The notes under the pieces were generated by a model. It saw nothing but the letters and a program-made list of their open reading frames with translations. It had not been told where the DNA came from and ran no database searches. Of a DNA stretch of 64,000 nucleotides, positions 26,101 to 37,200 are shown piece by piece (the stretch's first letter is position 1; every line of letters begins with the position of its first letter). Location of the stretch: positions 2,415,501 to 2,479,500 of the forward strand of contig CAUEEP010000736.1 in the NCBI GenBank assembly GCA_958450365.1, given 5' to 3'. The translations under genes were made by a program, and so were the position numbers. Origin of the DNA: Mesorhabditis belari. Its lineage: Eukaryota > Nematoda > Chromadorea > Rhabditida > Rhabditidae.

Positions 26101-28265
26101 GTTTTTGATTAGTGACCCTTTCAAAATCGATCAAAAAATCATCAAGATTTTGAAACATTGTTGAAATGACAATTGTTTATTGGATTAGATTGAAATCTTG
26201 GTTTTTAGATTTAATATTTACTGTTAAACCTTTGTGTCTTTTCGTTTAAAAAATGTCAGATTCATTTTTGATGAGTAATAGATTGTTGTAAAGTTTCTTT
26301 GGTAAGATAAGATCTTTTTAAATTCATTCACTTAACCAGTCTTTTCTAAACTTTCTAAACTAAACATTCAATATTTTCATTAACTTGTTTTTTCGGTACA
26401 ATTTGGTTATCATAAGTTATCAAACTTTGCTACCAACTAGTTAAAGATTTTTGGCAGAGAAGTATAACTGAACTTACCGTTTTTTCGTTGCTTTCTAGAT
26501 CTTGTGAAGGCAATTCCTTTTAGAGTCACTTTCCCTAGCATTCAATGTCCATCGATTAATTCTATGGTTTTTTTGTGGCTTATTCTGGCCTGTGATTCAT
26601 CGTGCTCTATTCCTTTTCCATCTTTTCCCCTTCTGACTCTCCAGAGGCTCTTCTTTGCTGATTCAGAAGAAATACCGTTTTGTATTTTCTTCAATAATAC
26701 TGCTTCTCTTTCTTTACTCTTCTTTTCTTTAACTTAAACATTACTAAGAGCTTTTTGTTTGCTTATTCATCATTTTTCAGGATTCTTTTTGATATCATAC
26801 CACTCCAATGAATTAAATTTTAAAACTTTTCAGGTTAAGCAAACTAATAGAAGTCTTAATTCAACTCCAAATCCAATCTTTTTGACTGAGTAAACACTTT
26901 TCTTTCGTTGTCTTTTTTGAATACTTCAAAAGTCCAATCAGAACTGATAACTCTTTCTTTTGACTTCAAGTAAAACGTTGACGAATTCTGAAAGGTTTTA
27001 GAAAAACTTTCTATGAAGCCAAGGGAAATCTTTAACTATGCATAGTATCGCCTTTCTCAAACCACTCTCGTATTCTTTGGCATGTTTAAGATTCAATTCC
27101 CCATCCGTTTCTCTTCTTTCCGAAAAAGATCATGTTTGCATTGCCATTTTTTCTTCTTTCTTGAGCTGATTTTTGAAAAAAATTTATTACTCATCATATC
27201 TTTTTTGACGTTCAAAAGAACTTTGATATTTATCTTTGGTAAGCTTATCAATTTTATCCAATACTTGCACTTGCAAAAGATTTAGCACTCGAAAGTTATT
27301 TTATTCAATCATTTTATCCAATCATTGACTGGTTATTACTTGCATTGATAGAATTTAATATATTCATTGAATATTCTAGCCTAAGCCTGAGCCTGGCCTG
27401 AGCCTAGGCCTGAGCCTGAGCCTAAGCTTTTTTGATCTTTCACAAGCTTTTACAACTTTAAAAATTTAATCTAAACTATTTTTTGTATAATTGGATAAGA
27501 ACTAGCATCTTTTCTTGAATCTTAATCATATTTTCTAATCTTTTGATTAATATGGAATCTATTTTGGATGAAAATACAAATAAGATTCCACTGAAAAGCT
27601 AAATCTTGAATCCATTGCTGCTTTGAGTTTGTTTCATGTCAAATTTATAACATTCAATTCACCAATCTTTCGAAAAATGGCAAGACTTTGTTTACTGACT
27701 TTTTGCAAGTATTAATTTTTGTTTAAGACTCAATTTCTTAGCATAAGTTATCCTTTCAACTCATCATTGAATAGTTGACAAGTAGTATAGCTAAAAGACA
27801 AAGCAATTGTTTCTCTCGTTTGTTCCCATTGATGAGCGGTCTGTCCATTTCACTATCTTCTTTCTATCCTCTTTCTATTCTCGCCCGCAAAACCCTATCC
27901 AATCGTCTACTTATGAGATTTATTTGGCCTATGAAGCAGAATTGGATCCTTTTCAGTGTCCCTTGCATCCAAAGGAAAGAGATTCACTCCTTCTTTTTGT
28001 TCACGCCCATTTCACTTCTCTATACATCTTTATGATCCCCCCACCAGTCTCCCGGGATTTTAGGAAATTCAGGATTTGATTTTTGTCTATCTTTTGTTAT
28101 TGGTTTACGTTTAAGTGTTTTAAAAATGATAGTATTACGACTAAAAATAGTTTAATATCTAGCTTGATCGATTTCTGTGAATGAATTTTCACTTTTTTTC
28201 AACTCTATTCAACGCTTTTAATGAATTTTTATTGTCATTATCATAAATTGATTTAATTTTTAGTT
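26100..28265. other. Upstream region of the NSP-family gene
   Basis: About 2.1 kb with no recognised gene. Only a small GCCTGAGCCTAG-type repeat at 27379-27426 stands out. It probably contains the promoter and 5' UTR of the SH2 gene. Several open frames of 67-90 codons have no recognisable domain and no good splice context. Confidence 0.4.
27379..27426. repeat. Short GCCTGA tandem repeat
   Basis: Imperfect repeats of GCCTGAGCCTAG. Confidence 0.8.
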
Positions 28266-31200
28266 ATGGATGAATACGATGATCCAATTGGAAGCACAAG
28301 AGCTCAAATGTTACAACAGAAATATTACCATGGAAAGCTTACGCGTGTTCGAGCGGAGGAACTTGTTCGAAAGAGTGGCGAATTTTTGGTGAGATACTTT
28401 TGACTTTTGAAATACTTTTTATGGCTTTTAAAACTTTTGAAAATTAATCATTTTACTTTCTTTTTCTTTCCTTTCCTTTTCATTTCTTTCTCTTTCTTGA
28501 TTCGAATGCACTTTTCTTATAGAAAACTTGTGGAATTGTGCTGATAATGATTGTGTAACTAGATCAGGATTTGATTTAAGAATTTATAAATTCAAATCCG
28601 AAAAAATCCATTATGACTATGAAGTCGGCTTTCAAAAGTGATTAAAGCTATATTTATCGCTCATTTTATTGTTAATATCCAAATTTTACGTAAAATTTGT
28701 CATTCACGAGAGATTTCTTGACATTTTTGAACGTCTTGTAGGCGAATTTTTGTGCAAAACGAATGAAAAAAGATGAGTCAGTGTCTTGAAAAGGGTTTTT
28801 CTCTCCTTTCTTCCTTTTCTCTCCTTCATTTCTTTTCCCAAACCGCTTATCTAATCTCTTTCACCCCACGATTCTGTTTTTTTCTCCATTTTTGTGTCTC
28901 TGACTGTGAAAGTGTTTGAATTTTTGAATTTTTTAAGAATTTTCGATAAAGGAAGCAAAATTATGACATAAAGTAATGAAGTAATGAAGCTAAAAACCGG
29001 AAGTGATGAGAGATAAGCTTAAAATGTTTTTGAACTCATAGAAAAGACAAAGTTATATTAGAAAATAAAGATTTTACTTAAAAAGATCGACATAAAATAG
29101 TTTTTAGTTATTTCTAATCAATCAAATTACTGAATTGCAGAAAATCAAAGTCAAAACTTAAATGTTATCAATCATTTTCTTTTAGATTTGTTGTTTTTGC
29201 TTTAAAAGGATTTCTAGAATGCTCGTAGTTCGAAAAAAAACTTCAAGTTTTCAACACGAAGACTTAAAAGTTTTTAATTTAAATCTTTTCCTAAATCTTC
29301 TTGATCTTTTGAATCCTTTTACATCTTTAGCCTAAGCCTTTAGCCGATTCACAAATCCTCGATATAAACAGATGCTCAATCGCGGTTTATATAGAGTGAC
29401 CGAGATGCTTTTCAAGGTCAAACCACTCGCCGACAGATAACCATATCTGATCCTTATATCTGATCCGTATATCTAACCTTAAGGTATTGATTTGATATTC
29501 ATAGATATGCGAAAATTTCTTTCGAGTTTTACAAAATCACTTTCCAAATAGTTCTGTGTAATTTCACACCTGTCTTGGTGCAAAAATTGCGTAACCTTGA
29601 GGGCATTGTTTCATTGTGTTTTGGATAATATGTGGGTTGTTTCAAGGATACTAAAGAATTGGATTATAATATGATTTTAGAGCTCTGAAAGGTTATACTT
29701 TCAGCTACTAAAGCTCTAGAAAAGATCTGATTGATTTGATTGACCTGATTAGCGAGTTTTAAAGCATCAATTGTTCCCAGTTATATGTGGGTTGCAAGGA
29801 TACTAAAGAATTGGATTATAATATGATTTTAGAGCTCTGAAAGGTTATACTTTCAATTACTAAAGCTTTAGAAAAGATCTGATTGATTTGATTGATCTGA
29901 TTAGCGAGTTTTAAAGCATCAATTGTTCCCAGTCAAGCTTTCACTACAAGCTTTATCTTTTAAATCAATAGAAAAGAATGTTTAGTAAAATTGGTACTTT
30001 AATAATCAATAGTATTTCAATGAATTTAAAAAAAAAGATTAACATTTTTGCATAGAGTCAATGAATTTACTTTATCTTTACCCCCTTCCTCCAACAAAAG
30101 AGTGCTTTGATTCATAAGCCATTCATAAGCCAACTGTTTACATCGGATTCTCGTAAAGAGAATACCCCTCTTAGATTCTGTGTACCTGTCGCTAAAAGCA
30201 AGAACAAACACCAAAACCAAAGCACTTCTCATAGAAGAAAGGTTGTCACACGGGAACACTGCTTTACACAAGCTACTCGATAACCCTTTCTACTCTTTTT
30301 GACTGATGATGCCGCACAGGCATTTTATTGCTCTAGTGGACTCTTTCTTTCCATTCAAAGTGACCATTTTCTCTTTTTTTTTTGTGGGGTTACACAATGC
30401 AAGAGGACACTAATTTAGCAGTCGTCCATTAGCAAATTTCAAAGAATTCGATTGGTGAATTGCAAAGCAGTTGTCGTTTAAAGAGAATCTTCAAAAGCAG
30501 TATTAGAACTGAAAGGGATATCTTTATTTCTAAATGCAAATTGATGATTCGTGCATCTTTTTTTGATACAAAAATCATGAGTTCTATTAAAAATTAGAAT
30601 TTATTGATGTTTTATGAGATAAAGAGGCTTAGTTAAGGCTGGTAAAGCTAATAAAATTGATAAAAATTACTGGTAAAGCTTGTAAAAGTCATAAAATGAC
30701 TAGTAAAAATGCTAAAGAAAGTACTAAATACTTTGCTATTTTATTTACAATTTTTTGGATTTTAATTGAGTGTAGATTTGGAGTTACTCTAGTAGTTCTG
30801 AAAGTTCTGAAAGTTCTGAAAAGTAGTTCTGAAGTTCTGAAGGTTCTGAAAGTTCTGAAAGTTCTGAAAAGTAGTTCTGAAAGTTCTGTTTGAAAAGTAG
30901 TTCTAAAAAGGGGTGACAAAGGGTATGTTAAGATTTCATTTGGAGTTACTCTAGTAGATCTGGAGTTACTCTAGTAGATTTGGAGTTACTCTATTAGATT
31001 TGGAGTTACTCTAATAGATTTGGAGTTACTCTAATAGATCTGGAGTTACTCTAATAGATCTGGAGTTACTCTAATAGATTTGGAGTTACTCTAGTAGATC
31101 TGGAGTTACTCTATTAGATTTGGAGTTACTCTAATAATTCTGAAGTTCTGAAAGTTCTGTTTGAAAAGTAGTTCTAAAAATGGGTGACAAAGATCATGCT

Positions 31201-34200
31201 AAGCTCAAGATTGAAAGCATAAACTAGAATCTAATAAACCAAAATAGAAAATATATGAAATACTATAAATATTAAGTAAAAGAATCATGAAAACGATGAA
31301 TAAGCAAACCTAAAAGCTCTTAGTAATGTTTAAGTTAAAGAAAAGAAAGAAAAGCAGTATTATTGAAGCTTATTTAGATTTCAAAGCTAATGATTATCTA
31401 TCGATTTTAGGTGAGAGACTCAATCTCGGCGCCTGGCGACTACGTATTGACAACGAAACACGGTGATCGTGCTCTTCACTTTCAAATCAATTCCACGAAA
31501 TTACCCACAGGGAGAATCGTTTACCATGTAAGAATAAACTCACAACAGAAACCACTCATTCATTTCCTTTTCAAGAGTCATTGTGGTTTGATTCACCGTG
31601 AAATAAGCCACCTGTTCCCCTACCTGAACCCTCTAAACATCAAAGTCTTTCACCGAACAGATGTCAAGAACAGAAGAGAATAGATTTAAGGTTATAAACT
31701 GTAAATCATCTAATAATACGAAATAGTTTTTAGTTTTTAGCTTTAGAAGTTATTTAAATAAAGTTTTAAAGTGTTAAAGCAGAAATTCTGGGAAACATTT
31801 CTACACCTAAATTCTTCTTTTGATCACAGTCACCTAGCTCTTTAAAGAAGCTTTGTAGTGTGCTAGAGGGAAACTGTCATAGCGCTCATCTATATGAATC
31901 TGTTTTCATTTGAAAAAATTTGCAAAGCATCCGTACTTTCAAAAAATACGTCTTTGGTATCAAAAAATAGCCCTAAATTTCAGCTATTTTTTGATACCTA
32001 AGCGCGCATTGTAGCATAAATCAGTGTCGAGAAAAACTCGTTTAAAGCTAGACTACGCAACACTCCGCACCGTCATTATGCGGGTAGGGTACTATTACAG
32101 TATTTACGGCAACAGATAGATATAGATAAAAGATCATAACATAAAAGAATCGACAATAAAAAGTGATGAGAAAATCGTAAAATTTATTTGTGTAAGGCTT
32201 GGCGAGGAGTCTCTCTGAGAAAGGAATGCTTGGCTTTCAACTTTTTTTAAAAAACAAAAACAATGACATGAATATTGCGTATAAGGAAATTATTTAACTA
32301 TGACAAAACTTGGTTACACGTATTTTGGGGGGGAATTTTAAACGAATACTATTTACAGTAAAGAGTTAGAACTGGCAGATGAAGTAAATTTACATTTTGG
32401 ACTAGTCCAAATTTTGGGAACCCTGAAATTATCTACAAAAAACTATTCATAAACTAGCGTAAATACTGTAATAGTACCCCACCCGTCCTCGTACAGTCGC
32501 GTAGTTGCAAAAGTGTTTTTTCGTATTTCATTTTTTTCAAAGCGCCTGTACTTTCAAAAAAATGTGTCTTTGGTATCAAAAAAATCGCTGAAATTCAGGG
32601 CTATTTTTTGAGATCTAAGCGCGCATTGTAGGATAAATCAGTGTCGAGAAACACTCGTTTAAAGCTAGACTACGCAACACTCCGCACCGTCATTATCTTT
32701 GGTATCAAAAAATAGCCCTAAATTTCAGCTATTTTTTGATACCTAGGCGCGCATTGTAGCATAAATCCACGTCATACTTCACTTAAATCTACTATGTACT
32801 TAAATCTTAGAAATAAAGATTAAATTCAGTTTGAGGAAGAGCAATTCACATCAATTCCCAGTCTTCTCCAATTCTATCAATCTCATCAGCGACCGATTAC
32901 GATGACGAGTGGAGCGATCATTAAAACTCCCATTGATCCAACTGGATGTCCAGTGGCTAAAGTAAGCTTTCAAAAGCTGTAATCTACCGTATTCTCTCTA
33001 ATAGTAGTACACCAAGAGCGTTGCCAATCTCGAAATCTAGAAATCTCGAGAACCGCTTATCAGAACCCATCGATTTGGGGTCGGGAAATGTAGCTGACGA
33101 TGAGATCTAGTGGGGGATTTGAGTGTTGAGCTTCTATGAAAGCTTGGAAACCGTAAAATAGTCATCAAATCGGCTCGGTGGGGTGCACTACTATTAGAGA
33201 GAATACGATATCTAAACCACGTGGACATTAGCAAAATACACGCTTTGAAACTACTTACAGAGATACTTTTAAGCTACCGTATGCTCTCTAATAGTAGTGC
33301 ACCGTGAGCGTTGCCTAAATTCCTCGAAATCTCGAGAACCGCTTATTAGAACCTATCGATGTGGAGTCGGAAAATGAAGCTGACGATGAGATCTAGTGGG
33401 GGATTTGAGTGTTGAGCTTCTGTGAAAACTTTGGAAGCTGTAAAATAGTCATCAACTCGTCGGGGTGCACTTATTAGAGAGAATACGGTAATAGAATCAA
33501 TATCATATTTTCATTCATCTATTCGGTTCATCAATATCATTCAACTCACTTTTTCAGCACCCCGAAAGTCAAGAGATTGAGGCCGCCTACGCTCGGGTAC
33601 TCAATCCATCCGCTCATGTCTCAGCAAATGGTTAGTAAATCAAAAAATGTCTCTATCTAAAAAATCTAACAACATATTCAACAATGTTAATATGAAATTT
33701 ATTTTTAGCTCATCCCCGAACACTCACACAACAAGCGATCTTGAATCGCGTGATGCGAAGTCGCCCTACTTCTGAGTACACATTTTCCACCGCAAAAGGT
33801 AAATTTTTGATTCAAATAGATGTAGTAAATTTATTTTCGCAGATAAAATCTAATCTTAAACTATCTAGATCTAGAAATAAGTTTAGAAATCCCGACTCAT
33901 TTAATGAATCGACCATTGCCTGTTCCAATCGCTGTTCCAAGGATTTCAAATGAAGATCAAGATGATGTAAGTAATCATTTTAAGCATCTAATTTTTAAAT
34001 CTAATTTATTTAGCCGCTTTTAAAAGAATCCAAAAAGGTAAATAATTGAATGAATTGCATGTATTAGCTTTTTCGGATATAAACGAGCGTTTTAGCGTTT
34101 TAGTAGTCGACAAAATTTATCTTAAAAACATCTTAAAATTCATGATTGTCTAGCGCTTGAGGTCGACGAGAGTGTTCATCATCCTCGAGACTTTCATCAC

Positions 34201-37200
34201 CATTCCCAAAGGGTTGGAGCCAGGCTCGGCATCGGCTTTCGGACAAAACATCATTCCCAAATGTTTTGATCAAATCTCGATGGGATTCCGCAACTGTTTT
34301 GCCCAGTTTGAAGTCGTAAAGTAGGCAGATGCGAACTTTATATTTGAAGCCGGTGATCTAAAGCTGAAGTTCTAGAGTAGGCAGACGCGAACTTGATATT
34401 TGAAGTCGATCATCTAACGCTGAAGTTGTAGAGTAAACAGACGCGAACTTGATATTTGAAGCCGGTGATCTAAAGCTGAAGTTCTAGAGTAGGCAGACGC
34501 GAACTTGATATTTGAAGTCGATCATCTAACGCTGAAGTTGTAGAGTAAACAGACGCGAACTTGATATTTGAAGTCGATCATCTAACGCTGAAGTTGTAGA
34601 GTAAACAGACGCGAACTTGATATTTGAAGTCGATCATCTAACGCTGAAGTTGTAGAGTAAACAGACGCGAACTTGATATTTGAAGTCGATCATCTAACGC
34701 TGAAGTTGTAGAGTAAACAGACGCGAACTTGATATTTAAAGTGATCATCTAAAGCAAGAAAAAAAGATCCTAAAAAGAAGAAATTTTCCGTTTAAAAAGA
34801 TTTCAAATATGCGCAAGATAATGTACTTTTTAAATACAGAAAGACATTTTTTAAAAAGCTTTTCTCACAACAAAAAGTTTAGCAACGCTTGTTTATATCC
34901 GAACAACCTAATAAGTGCTAGATCTGAACGAACTAAAACTAAATAGCTTTTGTAATCGGTGCTTCTCTCACAACAAAAAGTTTAGCAACGCTTGTTTATA
35001 TCCGAACAATCTAATAGTAATGAAATTTGGCTGATTTTTAATGCTTAATTTTCGTTACAACAAATAGAATTTTAGATTCAAATTCATTTTCAGTATTGTG
35101 ATATGGACTATGATGCGATGGAGGATGTACTTGATGCTTCTGTATCAACTCAATTGGAAAGAAATGGAAAATCATATTCGACTTTCTCTTTACCAGGTAA
35201 GTAGTTCTTTTAATTCTTTAATTCTTTAAATTCTTACTTTTTAGTTTTTTTAATTTGTTTGTTTAATTGTTAGTTTTAAGTTTTGTTTATTTATTTGTTT
35301 CAAAAATATTTTGACGAACAGGGCTAAACTTTCAGGCTAAACTTTCAGGCTAAACTTTCAGGCTAAACTTTCAGGCTAAGCTTTCAGGCTAAGCTTTCAG
35401 TCTAAGCTTTCAGTCTAAGCTTTCAGGCTAAGCTTTCAGGCTAAGCTTTCAGTCTAAACTTTTAAATTCTTCAACTTCTGTAACTTCTGTAACTATTAAA
35501 CTAAAGCTACCCTTTCTTGATAAATTGTTAGTACAAATTGATAGTATAAATTGATAGTATAAATTGCTAAAGTTTCTAAAACGAATTTCCTAGGATCGAC
35601 AATGAATCGAGGCTTCTCATCATGTCAAAATCTGACTGTAAAGTCTTTTCAAACTAAAAATCCTCCACCACTTCCACCACGATCGAAGTCTCCAAATGAA
35701 CGAGACTCAGCTCTTATCTCTGATATTTCTGACTATGATGAACCAAAAGGAAAAGAAAGTTTGGAAAAGGTTTGAACCATTTATGAACCTTGATATTAAA
35801 ACTCTGATTTTAGAATAATAATGAGAATGACTATGATCAAGTGCGAACGAAAATGAGAAGATCAGAGAATTGTTCAAAGCCTGATGACTATGATGATATC
35901 ACTTCGAGGTTTATTTTGATAATTTTGAAAGGGACAAGTAGATTAACACTTCCTGTACTACAATATATCAAAGATTCTAATAAAATCTAATAAAACAAAT
36001 GTAATCTTGATTCTTTAATACTTCGCTCACTTTACTAAAATTAGATATTCATTTATGTACTTGTAATGTACTTGTAATGTACTTGAAGTAATGTACTTGA
36101 ACAAGTAATGTACTTCAATTAGCATTTGCAATATTTCAGAGATTTCAATTACCAATTTCTTTTCGATAAGTTGATCATTGATTATTTGGGAGAAATTTGA
36201 GGAAAAGAAAACTCTTTGAAAGACTCTCTCAAACAAATTACCATCCTTTCACTTTGCGAAAAGATTTAAGGCAAATCGATTTGAATTCTCGCTAAATTCT
36301 TTTCGTTTTTCATTTCAAAATTCGACTTCATTTCTAGAATATTTTAAAGATTGTGATTAAAAGAATTGGCAAATCTTCTAGAACGTTTTAAAGTTTATGA
36401 TTGGAAAACCATCTAGAATCGTCAAATCTTCTCAAATCTTTTAAAGATTATGATTAAAAGCTTGGCAAGCTATCTAGAATTGTCAAATCTTTTAGAATCT
36501 TTTAAAGTTTATGATTAAAGGCTTGGAAAACCATCTAGAATTGTCAAATCTTCTCAAATCTTTTAAAGTTTATGATTAAAGACTTGGAAAACTATCTAGG
36601 ATTGTCAAATCTTCTAGAATCCTTTAAAGATTATGATTAAAAGAATTGGCAAACCATCCAGAGTTGGCAAGCTATCTAGAATTGTCAAATCTTCTCGAAT
36701 CTTTTAAAGATCATTGACAGATCACTGTTTTTTTTCATTTAAACCAATCTAATTTCCAGAGATTCCGGAATTAACATGCAATTCGCCAAATCTGAATCAA
36801 TCCTTCAAATGCTCGATGGATTGAAGAAAAAATTAAAGCAAATGAGCATTGATGAGGTGTGTAAAGAGATTTGTCGACAAGATGCTGCTCTTATTGGATT
36901 CATTGACACAAATGAAAAGGTTTATTGAGTAAAATGGTAGTCTCAATTCTTCGAATGGTTTAGAATAAAATGGAAAATGGATTGCGACAGATTTTGTTGC
37001 CGAGTGGATCGAAGATGAGAAATGAATTGAATGCAAGGTAAAAGGGAATTCATTTGTGTTCAAATTTTATGTTTTTTGAAAGCATTAAATCTCTTAACGA
37101 TTACAAAATCTATTTAGTTTTAGTTCGTTCAGATCTAGCACTTATTTGGTTGCTTCGGATATAAACAAGCGTTGCTAAACTTATTGTTGTGAGAGAAGCT

